A program made the position numbers and the translations under genes. From Pseudanabaena sp. (GTDB lineage Bacteria > Cyanobacteriota > Cyanobacteriia > Pseudanabaenales > Pseudanabaenaceae), in NCBI GenBank assembly GCA_003249035.1, contig QBMK01000006.1, forward strand, positions 186,001 through 250,000: 64,000 nucleotides of DNA. Direction: 5' to 3'. The notes below the pieces were generated by a model, which saw only the letters and a program-made list of their open reading frames with translations, was not told where the DNA came from and did not search any database. Below, piece after piece: positions 15,493 through 23,610 of the stretch (position 1 is its first letter; each line of letters begins with the position of its first letter).

Positions 15493-16959
15493 TTAAATCA
15501 AGCCTAGAGCTGCTAACTGAGCCTGAGCTTTTTGCAAAGATTCATGCCATTCGCGATCGCTGACACTATCAGCGACAATCCCTGCCCCGACCTGTCCCCA
15601 GATATGATTATCGGTTTTGAGCAAAGTCCGAATCAGAATATTTAGATCCATATTTCCACGCCGATCGATATAGCCACAAGAGCCGTAAAACAAACTACGA
15701 CGCTGAGGCTCCAACTTTTCGACGATTTCCATACAGCGTACTTTTGGACAACCCGTAATTGTGCCCCCTGGAAAAGTGGCGCGAATCAGATCGACAAAGG
15801 TGCGATCGCTCCGTAGCGTCCCCACCACATTACTCACAAGATGCATAACGTGACTATATCGCTCGATCGCTAATAATTCGTCTACTTTTATGCTGCCCCA
15901 TTCACAGACTCTGCCAAGGTCATTGCGCTCAAGGTCAACCAGCATAATATGTTCGGCTTGCTCTTTGGTGCATGCAAGTAATTCGCGCTCAAATTCGAGA
16001 TCTTGCTGTTTATCTTTACCGCGAGGTCTTGTGCCTGCGATCGGTCGGGTTTCAGCATGGCGATCTCGCAAGCTGACCAGCCGCTCAGGGGAAACACTAA
16101 TTACTTCACCCCAAGTTGTGCGCCAATAGCTAGCAAATGGGGAGGGGTTAATTTTTTGCAAATGTCGGTACAGTTGCCATCCATCCGATGTCCAAGGGTA
16201 GCCAAACCGCATTGAGAGATTCGCCTGAAAAATATCACCAGCATAAATGTGCTTTTTTGCCTTTTCCACCATGGTTTCATAGCCTTGTTGCTCTGGTGAA
16301 TAGGTTGGTTGTATCCCCGCCAAAGGCGGGGATACAACTCGTTGTAGTTGCTCTGGTGAAAAAGTTAGATTTGTCTCTGCTGAAGGCGAGGATCCAATTC
16401 GCTGTAGCTGTTCTGGTGAAAAAGTTGTTTTTGTCTCCGCCTTTGAAAGAGGTAAAGTTTGATTTTTTTGAGAAAACCCAAAACTTAGCCGATCGCTTAG
16501 TTCGGTTAATTCGCGATTATCGCTAGCAGCTAGCCAAATCTTTTGCGTCTGATGATCGAGCACAGCAAAGCTAGATGGCTCGTACCAAAAGGCAACTGGA
16601 AATGGCAAAGTATCTGGCTTGGTATAGGGCAATCGCTCAATTTCCCAAGCGAAGTCATAGCCTAGCCAACCTAAATATCCACCTGTGAATGGTAAATGAT
16701 TCGGTAAATCTTGAGGATTTCGAGAAGGCTGCATCCGCGATCGCATTTTTTCAAGACAAGGTAGAATCTTACCTACCTCAGGAGTCCAAACCTGCCGAGG
16801 TTTTCCTGCTGCGATCGAATATCTTGCTAATTTTGAAGGGACTGTGGCTGGACTTTCTAGTAGAGCTGTAATTGGTTCGTCAGCATAAAGCGATTCCCAT
16901 AGATCAGCACCTGTAATATTTTCAGGTAGCGATCGCTGAAGCCATACCCAATCAGTCAT
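15493..16959 (-). CDS. pabB: Aminodeoxychorismate synthase component I-like protein (PabB), with repeat insertion
   Basis: The 488-residue protein has the anthranilate synthase/PabB N-terminal domain (FTGGYLGWLGYDFAWEIE) and a complete chorismate-binding domain: AGDIFQANLSMRF, PIAGTRPRG, ELLACTKEQAEHIMLVDLERND, TFPGGTITGCPKVRCMEIV. It would form aminodeoxychorismate for folate. TrpE is less likely because no anthranilate feedback motif is clear and PIAGTRPRG plus overall length fit PabB. Between the domains (about residues 170-225) lies an unusual insert in which a 20-residue unit containing TFSPEQLQR repeats about 2.7 times. The matching 60-bp DNA repeats and a 31-nt perfect hairpin lie at about 16295-16440. 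No pabA is adjacent. Confidence 0.88.
   Translation of the reverse strand: MTDWVWLQRSLPENITGADLWESLYADEPITALLESPATVPSKLARYSIAAGKPRQVWTPEVGKILPCLEKMRSRMQPSRNPQDLPNHLPFTGGYLGWLGYDFAWEIERLPYTKPDTLPFPVAFWYEPSSFAVLDHQTQKIWLAASDNRELTELSDRLSFGFSQKNQTLPLSKAETKTTFSPEQLQRIGSSPSAETNLTFSPEQLQRVVSPPLAGIQPTYSPEQQGYETMVEKAKKHIYAGDIFQANLSMRFGYPWTSDGWQLYRHLQKINPSPFASYWRTTWGEVISVSPERLVSLRDRHAETRPIAGTRPRGKDKQQDLEFERELLACTKEQAEHIMLVDLERNDLGRVCEWGSIKVDELLAIERYSHVMHLVSNVVGTLRSDRTFVDLIRATFPGGTITGCPKVRCMEIVEKLEPQRRSLFYGSCGYIDRRGNMDLNILIRTLLKTDNHIWGQVGAGIVADSVSDREWHESLQKAQAQLAALGLI
16295..16440. repeat. In-frame 60-bp tandem repeat inside pabB with embedded 14-bp perfect hairpin
   Basis: Direct units of 60 bp ending in GCTCTGGTGAA or TTCTGGTGAA occur about 2.7 times. 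One unit contains a perfect hairpin: arms 16308-16321 and 16325-16338 around loop AAA, core GTATCCCCGCC/GGCGGGGATAC. The second unit keeps a decayed version (CTGCTGAAGGCGAGGATCC). The hairpin has the same build as the intergenic ones (GC-rich core, 3-nt loop), suggesting that such an element entered the gene and was then duplicated in frame. Confidence 0.85.
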
Positions 16960-17081
16960 AAAGAGATTTAATAATTCAGTACGGATACATTATAGGGAGG
17001 CGGTGCTAAGCGTAGTCTCCCTATTTTTAATGGCATACTGAGTGACATAACCAAATCTGAGTAAAAACAAAAGCAAAAGCT

Positions 17082-17267
17082 ATGAGTCGCAACCTGTTTA
17101 TTGGGATTCTCGTCGTAATTGGGTTAATGGTGTTGGCTAGTTCGCTACCAAATAAGTTCTATGGTGCTAGCGATCGCAAATTCATTAATATCACGATCAT
17201 CACCTGTATCGTTTCGGCGATCGGCTTAGCAATATTTTTCAGCATTCCCTTTTTGACCGCAAACTAA
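17082..17267 (+). CDS. Small two-helix membrane protein (61 aa)
   Basis: I do not recognise the family. Residues 5-23 (LFIGILVVIGLMVLASSLP) and 37-58 (ITIITCIVSAIGLAIFFSIPFL) are two membrane helices joined by a short polar turn. A HIP1 octamer within the gene and its own terminator support a real gene. It is divergent from pabB, with about 120 bp between the starts, and convergent with the rhodanese gene. Its stop codon lies inside the shared hairpin. Confidence 0.6.
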   Translation: MSRNLFIGILVVIGLMVLASSLPNKFYGASDRKFINITIITCIVSAIGLAIFFSIPFLTAN

Positions 17268-17305
17268 AAAAAGAGCGACCGCATAGCGGTCGCTCTTTTT
17301 TTAGT
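17263..17305. terminator. Bidirectional terminator containing the stop codons of both convergent genes
   Basis: A perfect 20-bp stem (17263-17282 with 17286-17305) with loop ATA; the arm is ACTAAAAAAAGAGCGACCGC. The plus-strand stop TAA at 17265-17267 and the minus-strand stop at 17301-17303 are mirror-image parts of the same stem. U-tracts follow on both strands, so it fits an intrinsic terminator used from both sides. Confidence 0.88.
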
Positions 17306-17639
17306 ACTTTGCCATGCTTGGGTCAACTACATAGGCATAGGCATCAATGCCGCCACCAATATTTTTGACGTTAGTAAAACCTTGATTGACCAACCATTGA
17401 CACATTTGCGCCGATCTCATCCCGTGATGACACAGCACTAGAGTTTCAGCATGAGGATCAAACTTTTCTTTAAAATCCACTGACCATTGGTCATATTCGC
17501 TAAGTGGGAGAACTGTAAAATCAGCGATCGCGGCAATTTCCACCTCGTCACGTTCGCGTACATCGATCAGTTGTAAATTTTGGCGTTCACCAGCCAAACG
17601 TTCGGCTAGCTCTTGGACAGTAATTTGTATGATAGACAT
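17301..17639 (-). CDS. Rhodanese-like domain protein
   Basis: The 112-residue single-domain protein has LIDVRERDEVEIA at the start and the active-site loop LCHHGMRSAQM with the catalytic Cys near residue 69. It ends with TNVKNIGGGIDAYA. Single-domain rhodaneses carry sulfane sulfur as a persulfide on that Cys. The partner is unknown. It ends within the bidirectional terminator shared with the convergent small membrane gene. Confidence 0.88.
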   Translation of the reverse strand: MSIIQITVQELAERLAGERQNLQLIDVRERDEVEIAAIADFTVLPLSEYDQWSVDFKEKFDPHAETLVLCHHGMRSAQMCQWLVNQGFTNVKNIGGGIDAYAYVVDPSMAKY

Positions 17640-17815
17640 ACGAGCAAAATATCTCTTAGGTATGAGTTAAAAAACTAACACAAGTCCCGCTTTTAGTTCA
17701 AACTTTAGACTATTGAGCTTTGTCTTCAAAGCAAAACCAAATAGTTTTTTAAAGAATCTGGATCTGTAAAAATTCTTAAAAGAACAATTTGGACACTATT
17801 TATTTGTTTAGACTA

Positions 17816-18283
17816 ATGAGCAAGCCCATCGAAGAATTGTTGCAAGACCTCAAGAATAAAGATGAAGACATTCGCGATCGCGCCACTCAGGGGCTGTGGG
17901 AAATGTGGTTTATGCAGAAGGGGATGCAGGGTCTGCAAGTATTGAGACAGAGCCAAATGATGGCAGATAGCGGCAATATCCGACAAGCGGAGCTGATGCT
18001 GACACAATTAATTCATGCTCAGCCAGATTTTGTGGAAGCTTGGAATCGTCGAGCGGTTTTGTTTTATATGAAAGGGGATTACACGCGCTCGATTCAAGAT
18101 TGTTTGAAGGCAATCGCCCTTAATACTTACCATTTTGGGGCAGTTCACGGTTTGGGATTATGCTATGCAGCGATTGGCAACTATCACGATGCGATCGTCA
18201 CTTTCCGCAGAGCTTTAGAGATTCAGCCTTACTCACTCACCAACCAAAAGCTAGTTCTCGAATGTACCTCCATGCTGAATTAA
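17816..18283 (+). CDS. TPR-repeat protein
   Basis: The 155-residue cytosolic protein starts with a helical region (KPIEELLQDLKNKDEDIRDRA) and then has tandem tetratricopeptide repeats. Clear units are AELMLTQLIHAQPDFVEAWNRRA, YTRSIQDCLKAIALNTYHFGA and YHDAIVTFRRALEIQPYS. TPRs bind protein partners, and none is suggested by context. I use the ATG at 17816; a TTG nine codons upstream gives a longer form. It lies alone between the rhodanese gene and a convergent membrane gene. Confidence 0.8.
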   Translation: MSKPIEELLQDLKNKDEDIRDRATQGLWEMWFMQKGMQGLQVLRQSQMMADSGNIRQAELMLTQLIHAQPDFVEAWNRRAVLFYMKGDYTRSIQDCLKAIALNTYHFGAVHGLGLCYAAIGNYHDAIVTFRRALEIQPYSLTNQKLVLECTSMLN

Positions 18284-18313
18284 AAAAAAGAAAACTAGCT
18301 TCGTGATTTTTTT

Positions 18314-19738
18314 CTAATAGTTTGTATTCCAAAGTGGGGTTCGACGAACAAAGGCTAGGATGCAGACTCCGATACTAATGCAGAGCCATCCACAAATGAG
18401 CGTTAGTATCGGTAGTGATTGATTAAATGTGACTAAAGACGAAATTTTTGCTGTGGATTTAGCTGAGAGAAAGGCGCTAATCAATAAAATCGCTGTACCG
18501 ATTTCCCATGACTGTAAATGATTTTCACTGTAGCTAGGGCGATCGCTTTGTAAACTATTTGGGGCAACTAGTTGCAAGAAGAATCTGGCGATCGCTGGGC
18601 TAACTAGACTAACTCCAAGCCATGCGATCACACTCTCTGCTGATAGGTTTGTGGGTAAAGGGAAGATAAATAAAAGTAATCCACCCACTGTGATAAATGC
18701 TGTTCCGGCTAAAATCCCTGCCCCTTGGGGTAGAAGTACATTAGCCATACCTAAACTGTCGCGCTCAGTTTCTTGTTTTGCAAGGTGAAACTCGTCACGG
18801 ATGGTTTGACCTAGCTGATCGTTTTGATTTGTACCTTCTTTAGTATTGGTTAAAATCGTCATCGCTAAAGGGATTGTAATGTCACTATTATTTCCCGATA
18901 ACTGCATCCAGCTTAGTTCTCCACCAGCTTCCTGCAATTTGATCACTGACAAGCATGAGAATGGTTTTATATCGATCGCATATTTGGCAGCAATTCCCCA
19001 TAAACCGCTAAACCTTAGGTGTAAGACTTTTTCGGGCGATCTCAACTGGGCTTGCCATGTAAAAAATCCTGTCAGGCCAGAAGTTGTCAAAGCGATCGCG
19101 GCAACCGCCCTCAGATTTACGGATAACTCAAGCATCGTCCAAAAGAAAAATCCCAACCCGATTAACACCAGACTATTAAACTGCCTTGGTTGCTGGCTTG
19201 GAGCCGACGGGCTAACCAATACAGTTTGGTCAGAATAGGCAACTACATTCAATACATCAGCGTTAACCGCTTCGATGATTTTCTTTTTCGTTACTGTTGT
19301 TTTAGATTTTCCAGATCGAAAAGCTAGAGAGCTAGAGATACCTATAAAAATAGCGGCTGGAAAAATCCACCAAATTGCCACAAAACCCTTAACAAATGTT
19401 TCTGAAGATGAACAAAGACCTGCAATTAAAATCAACCAGTAAGAAGCAATAACAATTAATTGAGATCGCGAAAATAGATAATCTGAATTTTGTTGGCATA
19501 TATTTACTACTGATTTGGCTACATATATGCCTATTAAAAATCCTACAATCAGGGAAAAACATGAGATCGGTAAAAATTTTGACTCTCCGATTCGCACTAA
19601 TTGTGCGATCGCTACCATAAGAATCAACAAACCCGCAAAAAAAAAGTTAGCAGAAATTGGCAAAGTCGCCTGTCTCCAGCCCCAACCGACTTTACCTGAT
19701 ACCAATTGTCGCTGTGAGTGGGATGGCGAAACTTGCAT
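18314..19738 (-). CDS. Multi-pass membrane protein of unknown function (474 aa)
   Basis: I do not recognise this protein. It has about ten hydrophobic segments: four in the first 160 residues, two near 195-235, and further pairs near 340-365, 370-395, 410-435 and 445-465. A soluble part of about 100 residues (about 240-335) holds LRSPEKVLHLRFSG and LGQTIRDEFHLAKQETERDS, the latter probably helical and charged. HIP1 sites within it point to a resident gene. The start ATG at 19736-19738 precedes a short polar N-terminus. It lies between the TPR gene and the PIN/TRAM gene, about 80 bp after the latter. Confidence 0.6.
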   Translation of the reverse strand: MQVSPSHSQRQLVSGKVGWGWRQATLPISANFFFAGLLILMVAIAQLVRIGESKFLPISCFSLIVGFLIGIYVAKSVVNICQQNSDYLFSRSQLIVIASYWLILIAGLCSSSETFVKGFVAIWWIFPAAIFIGISSSLAFRSGKSKTTVTKKKIIEAVNADVLNVVAYSDQTVLVSPSAPSQQPRQFNSLVLIGLGFFFWTMLELSVNLRAVAAIALTTSGLTGFFTWQAQLRSPEKVLHLRFSGLWGIAAKYAIDIKPFSCLSVIKLQEAGGELSWMQLSGNNSDITIPLAMTILTNTKEGTNQNDQLGQTIRDEFHLAKQETERDSLGMANVLLPQGAGILAGTAFITVGGLLLFIFPLPTNLSAESVIAWLGVSLVSPAIARFFLQLVAPNSLQSDRPSYSENHLQSWEIGTAILLISAFLSAKSTAKISSLVTFNQSLPILTLICGWLCISIGVCILAFVRRTPLWNTNY

Positions 19739-19818
19739 AGGAATTTGAGGCTGGTAATTGGTAATTAGAAATTGGTAATTAGAAGTTGCTTTTTTTATTT
19801 TCCCCTTTTCGTTGAAAT

Positions 19819-20895
19819 CTAGACAGTAGCGATCGCTTCGTGACGTGCAAAAATCATCCGACCTGCTGAAGTTTGCAAAGCACTGGTAACAATCACAATA
19901 ATTTGTTTGCCGACATATTCGCGACCTTCTTCAATCACAACCATTGTGCCGTCTTCAAGATAGCCAATTCCTTGAGATGCTTCTTTTCCTTCCTTAAGCA
20001 CCTTAATTTCGATCAAGTCACCTGGCAAGTAAGTTGGACGCAATGCTTGAGCAAGATCGTTAATGTTTAAAACTTCGACTTGTTGCAAATTTGCAACTTT
20101 ATTTAGGTTGTAATCATTGGTAATCAATGTACAGCTTAACTCTTGAGCTAAGCGAACTAATTTAGCATCGACTGTATGCAAATCCTCGTAATCTGCTGAA
20201 TGTATCGTGATGCGATCGTTAAATTGATCGCGCATATTATTAAGAATATCTAATCCCCTTCTACCACGAACCCGTTTTTGATCATTGGAGCTATCTGCGA
20301 TAGTTTGCAATTCTTGAATCACAAAATGAGGGATCAATAATTGCCCCTCCAAAAATCCTGTTTCCATTAAAGTCTGAATCCGACCGTCAATTACAGTGCT
20401 GGTATCTAAGACCTTCGCTGAAGCAGTACGCAATGTTCCATCCGCAAGAAGGCTGCTTTCGACATTGTTAGGATTAATCAAACGCAACAATGCACGTCCG
20501 TGCGTATCGGAGAGAGTCATCCCCGAATAAGCAAAGATAATACTCACCAAAATTGCAGTGAGCGGCTTAATAAAGTCAAAGTCGTTGGGAATTGGTATTA
20601 AAAACAATGGCGCTAGCATCAAGTTAGCAACCAGTAGCCCAAAGACCAAGCCGACAGCCCGCCCCAAAATTGTCTCAAGCGGCATTGACCGAATGTTGGT
20701 CTCAATTCGGCGGTAGGTATTTTGGACGATTAATCCTGCAACTAGACCAACAACAGATCCAACACCAAGCGTTACCCAACGCAAATTTTGGATATTAAGA
20801 TGAGCGATCGTATCTGGCGGCAAGAAATCAATTCCATGGAAGCCAGTACCTGCTCCCGCTAGGATGAATGTAAAAATGATAATAGCGTCAATCAT
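19819..20895 (-). CDS. PIN/TRAM-domain membrane protein (YacL-like)
   Basis: The 358-residue protein has four membrane helices in the first 125 residues, a PIN nuclease domain beginning at LDTSTVIDGRIQTL (about 165) with QELQTIADSSNDQKRVRGRRGLD and TNDYNLNKVANLQ, and a C-terminal TRAM domain (about 295-350, PGDLIEIKVLKEGKEASQGIGYLEDGTMVVIEEG). This order is that of Bacillus YacL and its cyanobacterial homologues. PIN domains usually cut RNA with acidic metal-binding residues, and TRAM binds RNA. The substrate is unknown. Confidence 0.88.
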   Translation of the reverse strand: MIDAIIIFTFILAGAGTGFHGIDFLPPDTIAHLNIQNLRWVTLGVGSVVGLVAGLIVQNTYRRIETNIRSMPLETILGRAVGLVFGLLVANLMLAPLFLIPIPNDFDFIKPLTAILVSIIFAYSGMTLSDTHGRALLRLINPNNVESSLLADGTLRTASAKVLDTSTVIDGRIQTLMETGFLEGQLLIPHFVIQELQTIADSSNDQKRVRGRRGLDILNNMRDQFNDRITIHSADYEDLHTVDAKLVRLAQELSCTLITNDYNLNKVANLQQVEVLNINDLAQALRPTYLPGDLIEIKVLKEGKEASQGIGYLEDGTMVVIEEGREYVGKQIIVIVTSALQTSAGRMIFARHEAIATV

Positions 20896-21047
20896 AGGGC
20901 GGAACTCCGCTTGGACGAATAAATATAAGGACTTGAGATTAACTCAAAATAATCTCTAGACTAAAGCTTTAATTGAGTTTAGTTAATATTTTTCCAACTT
21001 TCTCAATCCTTTCCATACAATTCTACACAAATGCAACGGGGAATTGT

Positions 21048-21449
21048 CTATTTTGGTGCTTTAGGACAGCCTTCGCTCGATTTTTGTCCATCGGGCATAG
21101 TCGCACCACAAAAGTTAGTTTCTGTCATATAGGTACTGGTCAAATCTGCACCCGTGAGATCTGCACCGCTGAGATCAGCCTTATCGAGGATAGCGCCAAT
21201 CAGGTTTGCGTCTCGTAGATCCACAAATTTAAGATCTGCAGAGAACAGATTCGCATTTCGTAAGTTTGCATTCCTAAGATTTGCAAAACTTAATCTTGTG
21301 CGAGAAAGATCGCAACCTGGGCATTCTCTTGTTTGCAATACTTGGCGAATTTGGTTGGGATCGGCAAAGGCTAAGTCTGTCCAACAAATTGAGGAGATCG
21401 CTAAAGTTAATCCTGAAATCACCAAACAAGAATTAATTAAATCTTCCAT
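21048..21449 (-). CDS. Secreted pentapeptide-repeat protein (133 aa)
   Basis: An N-terminal hydrophobic segment (CLVISGLTLAISSICWTDLAFA) with an A-x-A-like end suggests export. The mature part starts with a CPGCDLS Cys pair, then about 12 pentapeptide repeats of the A(D/N)LxX type (FANLRNANLRNANLFSADL...). It ends FCGATMPDGQKSSEGCPK, with two more Cys. The repeats fold as a right-handed square beta-helix. The GATMPDG tail also ends the pentapeptide protein at 38297. Role unknown. Confidence 0.85.
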   Translation of the reverse strand: MEDLINSCLVISGLTLAISSICWTDLAFADPNQIRQVLQTRECPGCDLSRTRLSFANLRNANLRNANLFSADLKFVDLRDANLIGAILDKADLSGADLTGADLTSTYMTETNFCGATMPDGQKSSEGCPKAPK

Positions 21450-21762
21450 TTTTTAGATATTAGTTGTTTAGTCTATTGTCAGTATAAAACCTAAAAAGTA
21501 AAGGCGGCGAAAAGCTCCGTCTTTACTTATCACTATGGGTTGCGATCGCAATCACAAGGGAAGATATCTGATGTCACTGGCAATTATTGAATAAAGTTTG
21601 ATGATGTTGTTATTGAGTTAATCACTCATGCATCAAGTTCACCCAGTCGGCTGAGTTGATAGCAGGAAGTAGCGATCGCTACTTTTGGTCGAAAATTAAA
21701 TTATAGAAGTTTAGTTTTCTGTTTCGTTGGAAGAAATTAGATAAAGCAGAGTACAGGCAGTC
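21450..21762. other. 313-bp intergenic region with a decayed hairpin
   Basis: AAGTAAAG (21496-21503) pairs with CTTTACTT (21521-21528), with an imperfect GGCGG/CTCCGTC core. The preceding ATAAAACCTAAA matches the outer part of the 57-nt hairpins, so this is probably a degenerate copy. The rest is AT-rich with two HIP1 octamers, and I see no gene in it. Promoters for the secreted protein at 21763 probably lie here. Confidence 0.5.
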
Positions 21763-22113
21763 ATGAAAAATACTATCGTCGCCACATTTTTAGCCATTTC
21801 GGGTTTCGCCATTTCAGGTTTCGCGATCGCTACACCAGCAAATGCTCAAGCTGCGATCGTTGCGGCACTTTATCAAAGTCCTACTGCTGCTCAAACTGAA
21901 GTTCGTTATGAGAATGCTGACATTAATCCAAATCAAATCGTCATTGCTGTTAATACCACTCCTGAAGTAATGGCAATTACTGACAATCTACTCACTGGGC
22001 ATAGATATGATCGCATTGTAACCATGAGCCATAAGGATAGCCTCGCTTGTTTAGTTAGTGGTAAAGGCTCTATCGACGGCGCAGTAATGTGCGGATTCAT
22101 CGACCACGAATAA
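21763..22113 (+). CDS. Secreted small protein of unknown function (116 aa)
   Basis: A signal peptide is clear: MKNTIVATFLAISGFAISGFAIATPANAQA, with a likely cut after ANA-QA. The mature part of about 88 residues (AAIVAALYQSPTAAQTEVRY...) has no motif I recognise. It has two Cys, in LACLVSG and VMCGF, that could form a disulfide. It lies alone with a strong terminator directly at its stop codon. Confidence 0.6.
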   Translation: MKNTIVATFLAISGFAISGFAIATPANAQAAIVAALYQSPTAAQTEVRYENADINPNQIVIAVNTTPEVMAITDNLLTGHRYDRIVTMSHKDSLACLVSGKGSIDGAVMCGFIDHE

Positions 22114-22149
22114 AAAAGAGAGAACGCTTTGCGTTCTCTCTTTTTTATT
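22109..22149. terminator. Hairpin terminator overlapping a stop codon
   Basis: A 19-bp perfect stem (22109-22127 with 22131-22149) with loop TTT; the core is GAGAACGC/GCGTTCTC. The stop TAA at 22111-22113 of the secreted protein is inside the 5' arm. T-runs on one side and A-runs on the other allow use in both directions, including for the convergent gene ending at 22193. Confidence 0.85.
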
Positions 22150-22151
22150 TG

Positions 22152-22184
22152 CATGAGAGGCATCGCTAAGCGCTGCCTCTCATG
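22152..22184. terminator. Second hairpin between convergent genes
   Basis: CATGAGAGGCA (22152-22162) pairs with TGCCTCTCATG (22174-22184), and the inner CGC/GCG leaves a TAA loop. It follows immediately after the hairpin at 22109 and precedes the minus-strand stop at 22193. It reads TTTTGTTTTT on its 3' side on the plus strand. Confidence 0.6.
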
Positions 22185-22192
22185 TTTTGTTT

Positions 22193-22705
22193 TTAAGCAA
22201 TATTGGAAATATTGGGATTATTTTTAAGTTCGTTTAGCTTTTGTAGCCCAAACTGAGCGCGTTTAATTTGTTTTTCGCACAATTCTTCAATATCAGTACG
22301 CACAATCTCAATACCGTTTTGCGTATCCGTTGCCCGATCAAAAAACACGATGCTGTCTACCTGCTTCATACCAATTAAGCGAAACAGCATATCAATCACA
22401 TTGTATTCTCCACATTCGAGATGTTCATCATTTAGTTTAAATCTGTCAATATTGGCAGGCGTGCGATCGCAATAGGCATAGATCGTTGTCTTTTCCAGCT
22501 CAGGATTATCATGGTTGCTAAGCGGTGTAAGTAACCAACCACTTTCAATATCTTGAATCACAAAATAAATTGTATGTTTAAGATTTTGAGCGATCGCTTT
22601 AAGCACCGATGCAATCAAACTTACTGCGCTGGCAGTATCCTCGTCAGGTGTACTCTGAACTAATAAGGCAACTTGGCGATCGAGAATTTGATCTTTAGTA
22701 AGCAT
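22193..22705 (-). CDS. Conserved-looking cytosolic protein of unknown function (170 aa)
   Basis: No family recognised. The protein has no signal or membrane segment. It begins with a helical part (LTKDQILDRQVALLVQ), a small-residue helix (TASAVSLIASVLKAIAQNL), then alternating strands (YFVIQDIESGWLLTPL, TTIYAYCDRTPANIDRF, SIVFFDRATDTQ) and a charged C-terminal helix. The layout suggests an alpha/beta domain. The ATG start is at 22703-22705. The gene 80 bp upstream on the same strand may share its transcript. Confidence 0.55.
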   Translation of the reverse strand: MLTKDQILDRQVALLVQSTPDEDTASAVSLIASVLKAIAQNLKHTIYFVIQDIESGWLLTPLSNHDNPELEKTTIYAYCDRTPANIDRFKLNDEHLECGEYNVIDMLFRLIGMKQVDSIVFFDRATDTQNGIEIVRTDIEELCEKQIKRAQFGLQKLNELKNNPNISNIA

Positions 22706-22786
22706 GAATCTTTAGTAAACACTGATCTGTAGTTGTTAGTGCTATTTAGGAAGCAGAATTGTTTGAGACGAAATGCGCTCGAAAAC

Positions 22787-23512
22787 CTAGTTAATTTGGT
22801 TAGCTGTTCTTTTGAGTAAAGGTTTAGCCGTAATTGATTGGAGAGATTCTAGAGTCTCGAAGATAGCATCACGCATCGTTGTCTCAGTCTCTCTATTGAT
22901 CAATATCTTACAATAATCAGCGATTGCCCGTTCTTGAGCAGCAGGCAAACGATTGTCCTGAACATATTGGTTAATCTGCTTAATCGCAATTAGTCGCGCC
23001 AGATCATCATTTACTGCAAGTTGAGCAATTAGTTGATCAAAATTATCTTGTTGACGTTGTAACCATTGCTGAAACGCTTGTCGAACTAGCAGAGCTAAAA
23101 TTCCTAAAGTTGAACTTAGCTGCAAAATATTAGCTGATGCTAACCAATGATTTTCTTGATTTGACCATACAGCTAATAATGTATAGGTCAGGAAGACTGT
23201 CAAAGTCCCACTCGCAACCGATAGCGGCAAATGTCGATAGGGACTTTGTAGGAATTTCTGGATTCGCCACAAAATCACATTCCAGTTCCAGTCTTGCATC
23301 ATATATACAGCAATCATGGCAAAGATTCCTGCACTGGTTGCCGCAATCAGTTGCCAATTCCATAGCAGCAACATTACCAAAAAAATTGACAACAACGCCC
23401 ATACTGGCAAGCCCTGTTCACGGGCAAGACCACGCCAAAGCGATCTGATTAGCTGATGAGCTTGCGATGTCGATGTTGATTCTTGTTCTTGATGATGCGA
23501 GTTTTTGACCAC
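22787..23512 (-). CDS. Membrane protein with C-terminal helical (armadillo-like) region
   Basis: The 241-residue protein has a polar N-terminus, paired membrane helices near residues 38-72 (PVWALLSIFLVMLLLWNW..., SAGIFAMIAVYMMQDW), two more near 98-142, and then a soluble helical region with repeated helix pairs (LARLIAIKQINQYV, AAQERAIADYCKILI, MRDAIFETLESLQ). Cyanobacterial proteins of this layout are often labelled armadillo-type fold. I am only moderately sure of that link. Function unknown. Confidence 0.6.
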   Translation of the reverse strand: MVKNSHHQEQESTSTSQAHQLIRSLWRGLAREQGLPVWALLSIFLVMLLLWNWQLIAATSAGIFAMIAVYMMQDWNWNVILWRIQKFLQSPYRHLPLSVASGTLTVFLTYTLLAVWSNQENHWLASANILQLSSTLGILALLVRQAFQQWLQRQQDNFDQLIAQLAVNDDLARLIAIKQINQYVQDNRLPAAQERAIADYCKILINRETETTMRDAIFETLESLQSITAKPLLKRTANQIN

Positions 23513-23571
23513 TGGCTTAAACCACTTTTATCCCTGAGGATTGTAAAAGCTACTCTACAGGATTTTAGTTC

Positions 23572-23610
23572 AAAAAGGTGAGAAGGCGCAAAGCTCCGCT
23601 GCACCTTTTT
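23572..23610. terminator. Imperfect hairpin between two minus-strand genes
   Basis: AAAAAGGTG (23572-23580) and CACCTTTTT (23602-23610) pair, with a partly paired GGCGCAAAGCTCCGC interior that looks like a mutated GC-rich core of the common hairpins. It overlaps the end of the EamA transporter gene (stop at 23609) and lies upstream of the 22787 gene. Confidence 0.55.

Noticed and set aside
16295-16440. CRISPR-like regular repeats
   Set aside because: The repeats are in frame within pabB, contiguous without unique spacers, and encode a repeated peptide.
18846-19238. 130-codon plus-strand frame inside the 474-aa membrane gene
   Set aside because: Antisense frame without recognisable domain or start signal; the membrane protein explains the composition.
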